Shown here: positions 1 to 6,965 of the stretch, one piece after another | How the letters are laid out: the number at the start of each line of letters is the position of its first letter | Position numbering within the stretch: position 1 is the stretch's first letter | Assembly (NCBI RefSeq): GCF_022352055.1 | Contig: NZ_JAKRWM010000010.1 | Location: 62,001-126,000, forward strand | Direction: 5' to 3' | DNA: 64,000 nucleotides | Origin: Cohnella mopanensis | Lineage (GTDB): Bacteria; Bacillota; Bacilli; Paenibacillales; Paenibacillaceae | Notes under the pieces: model-generated | Told to the model about the DNA's origin: nothing | The model's input: the letters and a program-made list of their open reading frames with translations, nothing else | The model's database searches: none | Program-made: the position numbers and the translations under genes

Positions 1-783
1 ATTTTCCTTGCGATGGGAAAAGAAGAGATCCGTACGGCAGCTTGTACACCATGATGACATTTCGATGTGACTCGGCAAAATTCCTGCTTTTATCATAAGT
101 TCTCGGTTTAAATGTTTCAAGTCGAGGTATGCGCGACCTTCCGATTGGGCTGGTTTGACGATTCGTGCATCCTCGTGGGATGAATTTCCGTTCCTTAGCT
201 TACCTAATAACGGCAGCACATGCTGAAGCACATTTTGATCCACTTCATAGCAACAGCTGCCAATAGACGGCCCTATAGCCGCTAGTACGTTTTCTGGTTT
301 CGCTCCGTAGACAGCTTGCAGCTTTTCAACCGTTTTAACTGCGATTTCGGTTACTGTTCCCTTCCATCCCGCATGAGCGAGCCCCAAGCTTTCCGTAACG
401 GGATCATAGAAGTACAACGGTACACAATCTGCAAAATACATTGCCAGCAATACATCGGATTCGTTCGTAATGAGGGCATCCATGCTCTGAATCGCGTTAT
501 CCCGATGAAGCCTGCCGCGTCCGTAATCCTCGGAAGTTACCACATGTACCTCGTTGCTATGAACTTGTTCTGCGCAGGTAAAGGCTTCGAATTTCCAACC
601 GAGTTCCTCGGTAACCTGAATACGCGATTGTATGACTGCGTTAGGATCGTCACCCACGTGAAGCGCCGTATTATGGGCTTGTCTTGTCGTGAATCCGGCG
701 GTAACTCCATCCCTTTCACACCAAGAATGCAGCAATAACAACGGTGACTCCTCATCCTCTAAGCGTAATTGAAACGGCTCCAA
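1..783 (-). CDS. pgeF: PgeF/YlmD-type polyphenol oxidase-fold protein (3' end outside window)
   Basis: Translating from a TTG at 783, preceded 8 nt upstream by GGAGG, gives 261 codons without a stop up to the window edge, so only the C-terminus is missing. Visible motifs of the multicopper-oxidase-like (DUF152, YfiH/YlmD) family are EQVHSNEVHV, DCVPLYFYDP, AHAGWKG, AIGPSIGSCCYEVD and a C-terminal WCTSCRTDLFFSHRKE. Family members use a Cys/His zinc site; purine nucleoside phosphorylase-like activity and a peptidoglycan-editing role have both been proposed. It follows ylmC on the same strand, as in the sigG-ylmC-ylmD order of Bacillus, so the family call is firm; the exact reaction is not settled by sequence. 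Confidence 0.9.
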   Translation of the reverse strand, partial: MEPFQLRLEDEESPLLLLHSWCERDGVTAGFTTRQAHNTALHVGDDPNAVIQSRIQVTEELGWKFEAFTCAEQVHSNEVHVVTSEDYGRGRLHRDNAIQSMDALITNESDVLLAMYFADCVPLYFYDPVTESLGLAHAGWKGTVTEIAVKTVEKLQAVYGAKPENVLAAIGPSIGSCCYEVDQNVLQHVLPLLGKLRNGNSSHEDARIVKPAQSEGRAYLDLKHLNRELMIKAGILPSHIEMSSWCTSCRTDLFFSHRKEN

Positions 784-849
784 AATCCACACCTCCGAAC
801 CCAGTTTACCACAGCTCCGCGGCAATCGGAAGAAAGGCGCCGCAGCGCG

Positions 850-1128
850 CTATCTTCCCGAATGTTGTTCCCCGTCTTCCAGCCGGTATACCTTAGCGTC
901 ATCCAAACGAACAAGAACGACGTCCGTTCCGATTTTTACGATATTTCTCCAAGGAATAACCACGTCGTTCCCACTGCCGAACATTCCGAACAAACGAGTG
1001 GACGTAGGCACCACGATAGAGTCGATCCTTCCTTGTCGCAGGTCCAGCTCCAAATCGCTAACCTGCCCTAGCTTTTTTCCATCCACGATGTTAATGACGT
1101 CCTTCGTCTGAAAATCAGAAATTTTCAC
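850..1128 (-). CDS. ylmC: YlmC/YmxH-family PRC-barrel sporulation-locus protein
   Basis: A 92-residue protein starting at a GTG at 1128 behind GCGAGG; the frame stays open to 1167, but the shorter start matches the family, which begins VKISDFQTKDVINI. The body is a single PRC-barrel domain, with GKKLGQVSDLELDLRQGRI and the strongly conserved VIPWRNIVKIG near residues 60-75. Proteins of this type lie next to sigG in spore formers and are annotated as sporulation-associated, but their molecular role is unknown. Here it is separated from sigG by about 1.8 kb of accessory DNA instead of lying directly downstream, so it probably needs its own promoter, which I could not locate. Confidence 0.85.
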   Translation of the reverse strand: MKISDFQTKDVINIVDGKKLGQVSDLELDLRQGRIDSIVVPTSTRLFGMFGSGNDVVIPWRNIVKIGTDVVLVRLDDAKVYRLEDGEQHSGR

Positions 1129-1250
1129 TATTCCTCGCCCCCATTCGGCTAGGCAATCGTACCCCACTACACAATATATGAGCCAGTCTGGAAAAATGTA
1201 CGGTCTTCAGCTCGCGCCCTCATATAAATAGTATGATCACCCCTCTAAAC

Positions 1251-1420
1251 CCGTATAGCCATTATCCCCCTCAGTCAGTTTGTCTGTCCACGCCAGTTCC
1301 ATATGCCCATTATCCCCTTCAGTCAGTTTGTGTCCACGCTAGTTCCGTATGTCCATTATCCCATTCATTCAGTTTGTGTCCCCACTAGTTCCGTATGTCC
1401 ATTATCCCCTTTAGTCAGTG
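1251..1420. repeat. Tandem array of about 46-bp units (3.6 copies)
   Basis: Four consecutive copies start at 1251 (48 bp), 1299 (46 bp), 1345 (46 bp) and 1391 (about 30 bp, partial). Each contains a variant of CCATTATCCCCTTCAGTCAG followed by TTTGTGTCCACGCTAGTT. Copies differ at only a few positions. There are no unique spacers, so it is not CRISPR. The rest of 1129-1561 contains no recognisable gene; its last 120 bp are very AT-rich and hold the promoter of the next gene. A single inverted copy of the motif core occurs at 2768-2793, on the other side of the transposase-like gene. Confidence 0.85.
1254..1279 (+). repeat. Left arm of a 26-bp inverted repeat flanking the transposase-like gene
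   Basis: This segment (first copy of the tandem array, core GCCATTATCCCCCTCAGTCAGT) is matched in reverse complement at 2768-2793, where the core reads ACTGAACGAAGGGGATAATGGC: 19 of 22 core positions agree and most of the next four. The pair brackets the gene at 1562-2485. It could be a pair of element ends or two copies of a dispersed repeat in opposite orientation. I see no flanking target-site duplication. Confidence 0.55.
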
Positions 1421-1495
1421 AGACTTTTACCGATATTGCACCCGATCCAGGTCCATAATCGCTTTATTTTTTTTACCGTTATTTATGTTTATCAC

Positions 1496-1524
1496 TTGAT
1501 ATTTTTATATAAATTATGTAAAAT
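1496..1524 (+). promoter_or_regulatory. SigA-type promoter of the transposase-like gene
   Basis: The -35 box TTGATA lies at 1496-1501 and the -10 box TAAAAT at 1519-1524, with a 17-bp spacer ending in TG (extended -10). Each hexamer matches consensus at 5 of 6 positions, in a strongly AT-rich context. Transcription should start near 1531, giving a leader of about 30 nt before the start codon at 1562. Confidence 0.6.
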
Positions 1525-1530
1525 AAAATA

Positions 1531-1544
1531 AGAACAAATGTTCT
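1531..1544. promoter_or_regulatory. LexA/DinR-like SOS operator over the expected transcription start
   Basis: The sequence AGAACAAATGTTCT is a palindrome with the core GAAC-N4-GTTC. Against the Bacillus LexA (DinR) consensus CGAACRNRYGTTYC only the two outer positions differ. It begins 7 nt after the -10 box of the promoter at 1496-1524, so a bound repressor would block initiation. That LexA binds here is inference from the motif and its placement. Confidence 0.5.
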
Positions 1545-1561
1545 CATTGGGGTGAGGGATA

Positions 1562-2485
1562 ATGCAAAGTTCGCAATGCTTCGAGCATTTTTGCAGTCTG
1601 TATAACTCAGAAGAAAAATGCATTGCCGCCTTTTTCGACGCCCGTTGGCCTACAGGTTTTTGTTGTCCGCACTGCTCACATCGCCAATTTTATTTAATCC
1701 GTACTCGCAAGCTTCCTTTATATGAATGCCGTGATTGCCATATCCAGACTTCACTTACCGCGGGAACGATTCTCGAGGGCAGCCGGACACCACTGAAGCT
1801 TTGGTTTCAAGCATTGTATCTTCATTCGCTACCAACCGGCATAAGCGCAACGAAATTAACATCAATCATTGGGACAACATACAAAACCGCCTGGCTTATC
1901 TGCCATAAAATTCGTCACGCGATGTCTTCCGCCGAATCTCGCGAATTGCTATCTGGAGTAGTTCGGGTGAATTGGGGAGTCTATGGCCATCCGTACAATC
2001 CGACCATATTCAGGCATCCTCAAGAGCAGCCTCTTCTAGCCGGCGGCACAATCGACTCCAACGATCAAATCATCCACCTCAAAATCAAACAAATTTCCGA
2101 TAACCATCTCATTCATGACCGCATTACCCGCTTAGGCAGCCTTGCTTTCACCTCCCAGTATGTCGATCCCGCAGTTACTGATTTAACCGTCGTTACCCAG
2201 AAATTTAGCCGTAACAGGTCCAATGCCCTCATTTCACTCTGCAATCGCGCATCTAATTGGATGAATCTTGTGTTTAATGGCATAGGTCCGAAGCATCTAC
2301 AATCTTATTTGGATCAATTTTGTTTTAGCTTCAATCGTGTTCAGAGCGGCGAGAACATTTTTAATAATCTTCTTCAATACTCCGCCTCTACCTCAACTTT
2401 GAAGTACCCTGAATTAGTAAGTCGTGCTAATCATTCCAAACTACATAAACGCAACTATTTCCACCTTCTAAGAGAGGCTTGCTAA
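1562..2485 (+). CDS. IS1595/ISXO2-family transposase-like protein, catalytic residues degenerate
   Basis: A 307-residue protein with an N-terminal zinc ribbon (CPHC at 35-38, CRDC at 56-59) followed by SLTAGTILEGSRTPLKLWF, the hallmark of IS1595 transposases, and an ISXO2-like C-terminal part (KHLQSYLDQFCFSFNR near 244-259). Active relatives carry a VEVDE-type motif with the first catalytic Asp after the LSGVV stretch; here the same place reads VVRVNWGVYG, with Asn137 and Trp138 instead of Asp-Glu. A TDGW-like second Asp motif is not recognisable either. Strong Shine-Dalgarno (GGGGTGAGG) and an intact frame argue for an expressed, possibly domesticated DNA-binding protein. It is the only plus-strand gene in the first 36 kb and is flanked by repeats. 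Confidence 0.8.
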   Translation: MQSSQCFEHFCSLYNSEEKCIAAFFDARWPTGFCCPHCSHRQFYLIRTRKLPLYECRDCHIQTSLTAGTILEGSRTPLKLWFQALYLHSLPTGISATKLTSIIGTTYKTAWLICHKIRHAMSSAESRELLSGVVRVNWGVYGHPYNPTIFRHPQEQPLLAGGTIDSNDQIIHLKIKQISDNHLIHDRITRLGSLAFTSQYVDPAVTDLTVVTQKFSRNRSNALISLCNRASNWMNLVFNGIGPKHLQSYLDQFCFSFNRVQSGENIFNNLLQYSASTSTLKYPELVSRANHSKLHKRNYFHLLREAC

Positions 2486-2530
2486 AACAATCATGATTAC
2501 ATTATCTAAGCCATATTTTATGGCGAACTT

Positions 2531-2733
2531 TTGCGAATCTGCTAATTGAGTATGCTACCCTTTAGTAGGTGGTAGGTGCCACTCAATAACGGTCCTACAT
2601 TGTTGAGTGTTACTTTTTCTGCATTACAGCTTAATGGTCTTATGTAATTCGGCAATGTTGAGGATATTAACTCTTAAGTGATGCTCTTTTGCGATTCTGC
2701 ATAGTTGAAGGTGCTACTTCTTAGCGAGGCGCT
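2531..2733. repeat. Degenerate tandem repeats of about 47 bp
   Basis: At least three diverged units can be aligned by eye: 2531-2577, 2641-2686 and 2687-2733. A fourth, weaker unit lies at 2593-2640. The shared pattern is roughly GATTCTGCATAGTTGAAGG followed by GCTACTTCTTAG and a variable GC-rich end. The units lie between the transposase-like gene and the inverted repeat at 2768-2793. No gene was found in 2486-2905. Confidence 0.5.
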
Positions 2734-2767
2734 TATAATACTTCGGCGTTGTCTGGGCGGGGTCGTT

Positions 2768-2793
2768 ACTGAACGAAGGGGATAATGGCTGTA
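2768..2793 (-). repeat. Right arm of the inverted repeat flanking the transposase-like gene
   Basis: Reverse complement of the motif at 1254-1279, reading GAAGGGGATAATGGC in its best-conserved part. It is the only copy found on this side of the gene, against almost four in direct tandem on the other side. Confidence 0.55.
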
Positions 2794-2814
2794 GCTATTT
2801 TTGGGGGATATAGG

Positions 2815-2856
2815 TTCAAATTCAAGTTTAGGTTCAGGTTCGCGCTCAAACTCAAG
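2815..2856. repeat. Seven in-register hexamers related to TTCAAG
   Basis: TTCAAA, TTCAAG, TTTAGG, TTCAGG, TTCGCG, CTCAAA and CTCAAG follow each other without interruption. In one minus-strand frame this reads as alternating Glu/Lys dipeptides and in one plus-strand frame as alternating aromatic or aliphatic and basic residues, so it may be the remnant of a low-complexity coding region. It lies beyond the sigG terminator and no intact gene contains it. Confidence 0.5.
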
Positions 2857-2905
2857 CGCATGCCTGTGCCCGTGCTATCACATCGAGTGTCAGTACCGAC
2901 ATAAC

Positions 2906-2940
2906 AAAAAGAGAGCGAAGAAACATTCCTTCACTCTCTC
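2906..2940 (-). terminator. Rho-independent terminator of sigG
   Basis: On the minus strand a hairpin with arms GAGAGTGAAG and CTTCGCTCTC (one mismatch) is followed by a run of five T. It begins about 20 nt after the sigG stop codon. Confidence 0.75.
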
Positions 2941-2959
2941 GCTTATTTCTACGCTTGTA

Positions 2960-3742
2960 CTATGTTTTAACATGTTTTTGCATTTGCTGGATCGCCGACT
3001 TCTCGAGCCTGGATACTTGAGCTTGAGAAATACCGATTTCGTCGGCCACTTCCATCTGGGTTTTACCTTCGAAGAAACGCATGGACAAAATCATTTTCTC
3101 GCGATCATTGAGCTTTCTCATTGCTTCCCGAAGAGCGATCTCTTCAATCCATTGAACGTCTTTGTTGCGTTCATCGCTAATCTGATCCATGACGAAGATC
3201 GGGTCTCCACCATCATGATAGATCGGTTCAAACAAAGAAACCGGATCCTGAATCGCATCCAATGCGAAGACGATATCCTCCTTCGGAACATTCAATACTT
3301 CGGAGATTTCCAAAATTGTCGGTTCTCTGGAGTGTTGATTCGTTAGTTGGTCTCTCACTTGCAACGCCTTATAAGCAATATCGCGCAAGCTGCGAGAAAC
3401 TCGGATCGGGTTGTTATCCCTCAAGTAACGACGGATTTCCCCGATGATCATCGGAACCGCATAGGTCGAGAATCGAACATTCTGACTCAGATCGAAGTTG
3501 TCGATTGCTTTCATTAAACCAATGCAACCGACTTGAAATAGATCGTCTACGAATTCTCCACGGTTATTGAACCGTTGGATCACACTCAAGACCAGGCGTA
3601 AATTTCCGTTTACCAATTTTTCCCTGGCAGAGATTTCTCCTCGGGTTTGCAGAGCGAGAAACAGTTCCCTCATTTCGGCATTGGTTAGAACGGGCAGCTT
3701 TGAGGTGTCCACTCCACAAATCTCCACTTTATTGCGGGTCAA
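2960..3742 (-). CDS. sigG: RNA polymerase sporulation sigma factor SigG
   Basis: A 260-residue sigma-70 family protein. The start is a TTG at 3742 behind GGGAGG. N-terminal VEICGVDTSKLPVL, region 2 (VDDLFQVGCIGLMKAIDNFD, FSTYAVPMIIGEIRRYLRD), region 3 and a region 4 helix-turn-helix (EVADEIGISQAQVSRLEKSA near 225-245) match forespore SigG closely. SigG directs late forespore genes after engulfment. It follows sigE by 123 bp, as in B. subtilis, and a terminator lies right after it. In Bacillus it has its own SigF/SigG-dependent promoter; I could not place one with confidence in the 123-bp gap. Confidence 0.97.
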   Translation of the reverse strand: MTRNKVEICGVDTSKLPVLTNAEMRELFLALQTRGEISAREKLVNGNLRLVLSVIQRFNNRGEFVDDLFQVGCIGLMKAIDNFDLSQNVRFSTYAVPMIIGEIRRYLRDNNPIRVSRSLRDIAYKALQVRDQLTNQHSREPTILEISEVLNVPKEDIVFALDAIQDPVSLFEPIYHDGGDPIFVMDQISDERNKDVQWIEEIALREAMRKLNDREKMILSMRFFEGKTQMEVADEIGISQAQVSRLEKSAIQQMQKHVKT

Positions 3743-3826
3743 GGCAATTCCTCCCGGGGAGCAGCATTAATGTAAAGTATCTCCGGGTAGGGGTTTTTTA
3801 TTCCGATATTTGATACTTATGGTACA

Positions 3827-3860
3827 CGCGAAAAAAGTGAGAAAAAACCGAATTTTCGCG
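3827..3860. other. 8-bp inverted repeat between sigE and sigG
   Basis: CGCGAAAA at 3827-3834 pairs with TTTTCGCG at 3853-3860 across an 18-nt loop, just after the sigE stop. There is no T-run after it on the minus strand, so a terminator role is doubtful; it could limit read-through from sigE into sigG. Confidence 0.35.
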
Positions 3861-3865
3861 CAATT

Positions 3866-4588
3866 TTATACCATTTTATTAAATTCCTTGCGCAGTCGCT
3901 TAATAATTCGTTTTTCTAGTCTCGAGATGTACGATTGAGATATACCTAGCAAGTCGGCGACATCCTTCTGGGTTTTTTCTTCCCCGTCAGCCAACCCGAA
4001 GCGCAGCTCCATGATCGTGCGCTCTCGCTCGCTAAGCTTATCCAATGCTTTGTGTAACAATTTACGATCGACTTGTTCTTCAATATTGCGGTAGATCGTA
4101 TCGTTTTCCGTTCCAAGCACATCGGAAAGAAGAAGCTCGTTGCCATCCCAGTCGATGTTTAAGGGCTCGTCGAACGAAACTTCTGTCCGCGTTTTGCTAT
4201 TCCTCCGCAAGTACATCAGAATTTCGTTCTCAATACACCGAGATGCATATGTCGCTAATTTAATTTTCTTATCCGGATCAAACGTATTTACGGCTTTAAT
4301 GAGACCTATTGCGCCGATGGAAACCAAATCTTCAATATGAATTCCCGTGTTCTCGAATTTACGGGCGATGTAGACGACTAATCGCAAGTTACGCTCAATG
4401 AGCATAGCCCGGATTGCGGCATCTCCCGTAGACAGTCTCTCTAATAAATATTCTTCCTCTTCTCGACTGAGTGGCGGGGGTAATGCCTCGCTCCCACCAA
4501 TGTAGTAGACCTCTTCGCTTTTCCAACCAAACCAGAATAACAGGCGATAAAACGATAATTGGGTCTTTAATTTCAAGTTCACGAACAT
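3866..4588 (-). CDS. sigE: Pro-sigma-E, mother-cell sporulation sigma factor
   Basis: A 240-residue sigma factor with the membrane-associated pro-sequence of SigE: residues 1-27 are basic and hydrophobic ([17 protein letters not shown]) and run into [16 protein letters not shown], the known processing region. Region 2 ([40 protein letters not shown]) and region 4 ([20 protein letters not shown]) are complete. In spore formers pro-SigE is made before septation, cleaved by SpoIIGA on a forespore signal, and then drives early mother-cell genes. The spoIIGA stop is 16 nt upstream, so the two form one operon. Confidence 0.97.
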   Translation of the reverse strand: MFVNLKLKTQLSFYRLLFWFGWKSEEVYYIGGSEALPPPLSREEEEYLLERLSTGDAAIRAMLIERNLRLVVYIARKFENTGIHIEDLVSIGAIGLIKAVNTFDPDKKIKLATYASRCIENEILMYLRRNSKTRTEVSFDEPLNIDWDGNELLLSDVLGTENDTIYRNIEEQVDRKLLHKALDKLSERERTIMELRFGLADGEEKTQKDVADLLGISQSYISRLEKRIIKRLRKEFNKMV

Positions 4589-4604
4589 TTCTGTAGACCT
4601 CCTG

Positions 4605-5567
4605 TCACGCAGGTTGAGATGGAGCCGACGTTAAGGGGTCGGCATGAGCCATGTCGGGGTGGACAATGGCACGATACGTACCTTCGGATGACAAAGTTCC
4701 TCCATCTAAACCAATTAGAACCCGGTTCACTTGAAGAAGGGGATGTCCTTCCCGAGACAACAAAACCGCATCCGGCTTTACGGCCAGCATGAGACGGGTA
4801 TTGCCATTCACTGCGCGATAGGGGACTAATCTAAGGCGATTTCCCCAAGGATATTCCTCCGCGGAGGACGTATCCAATTCAGATATAAGCAGGTCAGCCG
4901 ACTCACCTTTTAACCGTTCACACCAGCCTTGAGGCAGTTGTTCTCTCCAAACGCTTGCCTCCATAATCATGACGGGGATGCGAGTTAACGGATCATACAG
5001 CCGATTGCCCGTATCCATTAAGGCCTTTATCTCCCAACTGCCTTCGCCAACCTTAATCTGAACATTCCAAAACAGTTGTTCCAGGTCTTGCCGTTTCCTG
5101 CGAGTTTCCGACGTGCTGCGGAACAACCAAAGAGAGAGCAGGAAGGTCATCACGAACAAGCCTAATTGCATCTGCCACTCTAAGAGCAAGCCTCCATCCG
5201 CTGTATACGTAACCCCGCCCCAAGGCGACTCCGTGGAGCGAAGCAAGTAGGACAGTCCGATTACACCGCCTAGCGTTGCAAAGTTCACCAAGTAAAAGGC
5301 ACCGAAGTTACGGATAAATTGTAAAGGTCCGCCATATCCATAGGAGAGCAGTACCATTCCGAGAGACACTATCACTTTAGCTCCGAAAGAATAAAGGTAC
5401 GGGATATGGGCCCAGAACATCGCAGCTGCATAGATCGCTCCTACGAAGGCGGCAACAAACACACGGCTTCTTGCTGGCCTAAGGTGGCGTACTTTTGCGG
5501 TAGTCAGCAACACGGCACCGTCTACGGCAAAATTGGTGAAGAACACTAAATCTACATATACGGTCAT
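4605..5567 (-). CDS. spoIIGA: SpoIIGA, membrane aspartic protease that activates pro-SigE
   Basis: A 320-residue protein with about five N-terminal membrane segments (residues 1-150) and a cytoplasmic protease domain. The aspartic-protease motif is seen as [14 protein letters not shown], with DTG at 185-187, followed by VPYRAV and VLIGLD elements. SpoIIGA is a dimeric septal protease that removes the SigE pro-sequence, and its substrate gene lies immediately downstream. Shine-Dalgarno GGGGG precedes the ATG at 5567. The promoter at 5633-5665 fits the Spo0A-controlled spoIIG promoter. Confidence 0.95.
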   Translation of the reverse strand: MTVYVDLVFFTNFAVDGAVLLTTAKVRHLRPARSRVFVAAFVGAIYAAAMFWAHIPYLYSFGAKVIVSLGMVLLSYGYGGPLQFIRNFGAFYLVNFATLGGVIGLSYLLRSTESPWGGVTYTADGGLLLEWQMQLGLFVMTFLLSLWLFRSTSETRRKRQDLEQLFWNVQIKVGEGSWEIKALMDTGNRLYDPLTRIPVMIMEASVWREQLPQGWCERLKGESADLLISELDTSSAEEYPWGNRLRLVPYRAVNGNTRLMLAVKPDAVLLSREGHPLLQVNRVLIGLDGGTLSSEGTYRAIVHPDMAHADPLTSAPSQPA

Positions 5568-5632
5568 AGGCTGCCCCCATCCTTGATCGCCCGGAAAACG
5601 ACGACGAAACGCAAGCCGGGATGGATGAACCC

Positions 5633-5665
5633 AGTATAATCGCTTTCAAATTCGGTGTCTGTCTA
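5633..5665 (-). promoter_or_regulatory. spoIIG-type promoter with a long spacer
   Basis: On the minus strand TAGACA (5665-5660) and TATACT (5638-5633) are separated by 21 bp. The spoIIG promoter of B. subtilis is known for near-consensus boxes with a 22-bp spacer that only works with Spo0A~P bound near the -35 box. The -10 box here is the same hexamer, TATACT. A clear Spo0A box is not obvious; ATCGACA, one mismatch from the reverse 0A box TTCGACA, lies further upstream next to the ftsZ terminator. Confidence 0.55.
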
Positions 5666-5696
5666 ATCTTGCCGACCCTCTAAGCCTTTTTTTTGT

Positions 5697-5738
5697 CGAT
5701 AAAAAAAGCTCCGAGTCCGCAATTGCGGACCCGAAGCT
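5697..5738 (-). terminator. Rho-independent terminator of ftsZ and the dcw cluster
   Basis: A hairpin at 5707-5738, with a GTCCGC-AATT-GCGGAC tip and AGCT-type ends, is followed on the minus strand by a T-run (A-run at 5697-5707). It lies about 22 nt after the ftsZ stop and separates the division cluster from spoIIG. Confidence 0.9.
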
Positions 5739-5760
5739 CTTAAAAGTCGTATGAATAGCC

Positions 5761-6912
5761 TTAACGATCGCCACGCGGACGATTACGTAAAAATGCAGGA
5801 ATATCAAGTTGATCGCTCGACAAGCTTTGATTGCCGAAAGGGCGAAGATTCCCTGTCTGACGAGCGTCAGATGGGCTCGAGCTCTCGGTTTGAGGTTGTG
5901 CTTGCGCTTGTGGTTGCGATTGAGGCAATGGTGTCGCTGCTGGACGTCTTGTTGGACCTTTGTGCTCAAAACCCGTAGCAATGACGGTTACTTTGATCTC
6001 ATCCTTCAAGTTGTCATCGATAATCGCCCCGAAAATCATATTCACTTCCGGGTCTGAGGCCGAAATGACGATTTCCGCCGCTTCGTTAACTTCGTAGAGA
6101 GACAAGTTGGAACCGCCAGTGATATTCATGATAACTCCGCGTGCGCCTTCAATCGAAGTTTCCAGGAGAGGGCTCATGATCGCTTTGCGAGCGGCTTCCA
6201 TAGCACGATTCTCCCCGGATGCTTGACCGATTCCCATTAATGCAGAACCGCGCTCCGACATGATCGTTTTCACGTCTGCAAAGTCTAGGTTAATCAAGCC
6301 AGGTACGGCGATAAGATCAGAAATACCTTGAACAGCTTGACGCAACACGTTGTCCGCTTCGCGGAAAGCTTCAAGCATCGGAGTTTTCTTGTCGACAATC
6401 TCAAGCAATCTGTCATTTGGAATGACGATGAGAGTATCAACTTTTTCTTTCAGCGCTTCGATACCCAGCTCTGCTTGCGAAGAACGTTTACGACCTTCGA
6501 AAGTGAATGGACGGGTTACTACCCCAACCGTTAACGCTCCGCATTCCTTCGCCAATTCGGCGATTACGGGAGCAGCACCTGTACCGGTTCCACCGCCCAT
6601 ACCTGCCGTAACGAATACCATATCCGCCGAACGAAGCGTATTCGTAATAAATTCACGGGATTCCTCGGCTGCCTTTTTACCAACGTCAGGATTCGCACCC
6701 GCACCAAGCCCACGAGTAAGCTTATCCCCGATTTGCAGCTTTTGTTCAGACTTCGTCAAGTGCAATGCTTGCGCATCCGTATTCACGGTAATAAACTCTA
6801 CGCCTTTGACGCCGTTCTCGATCATTCGGTTTACAGCGTTACTGCCGCCGCCACCGACTCCGATGACTTTGATTTTCGCAAGTGGCTCCATTTCAAAATC
6901 AAACTCCAACAT
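5761..6912 (-). CDS. ftsZ: Cell division GTPase FtsZ
   Basis: A 383-residue tubulin homologue. The N-terminal GTPase domain shows [16 protein letters not shown] and the tubulin signature [11 protein letters not shown] near 106-116; the T7-loop region ([13 protein letters not shown]) is intact. A Gln/Pro-rich linker near 320-350 leads to the conserved C-terminal peptide ([12 protein letters not shown]), which binds FtsA and other tethers. AAGGAGGAG precedes the ATG. FtsZ forms the Z-ring at midcell and, in sporulation, at the polar septum. It lies 53 nt after ftsA and ends at a strong terminator. Confidence 0.98.
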   Translation of the reverse strand: MLEFDFEMEPLAKIKVIGVGGGGSNAVNRMIENGVKGVEFITVNTDAQALHLTKSEQKLQIGDKLTRGLGAGANPDVGKKAAEESREFITNTLRSADMVFVTAGMGGGTGTGAAPVIAELAKECGALTVGVVTRPFTFEGRKRSSQAELGIEALKEKVDTLIVIPNDRLLEIVDKKTPMLEAFREADNVLRQAVQGISDLIAVPGLINLDFADVKTIMSERGSALMGIGQASGENRAMEAARKAIMSPLLETSIEGARGVIMNITGGSNLSLYEVNEAAEIVISASDPEVNMIFGAIIDDNLKDEIKVTVIATGFEHKGPTRRPAATPLPQSQPQAQAQPQTESSSPSDARQTGNLRPFGNQSLSSDQLDIPAFLRNRPRGDR

Positions 6913-6965
6913 AATTTGCTAACTCCTCCTTGCTTCGCATGAATGGTTCCTTAATAAGCGGCGGC

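Noticed and set aside
1251..1420. Possible CRISPR array
   Set aside because: The unit repeats over its full length with no unique spacers, has only about four copies and no cas genes nearby.
1246..2801. Target-site duplication flanking the inverted repeats
   Set aside because: The 8 bp outside each arm do not match, so the insertion cannot be called a recent IS1595-type transposition.
2801..3346. 181-codon plus-strand frame
   Set aside because: Mostly antisense to sigG and its terminator; its first part is the hexamer repeat. No protein family features.
6350..6922. 190-codon plus-strand frame antisense to ftsZ
   Set aside because: Its composition mirrors the ftsZ codon pattern and it has no signal of its own; typical antisense shadow in GC-balanced coding DNA.
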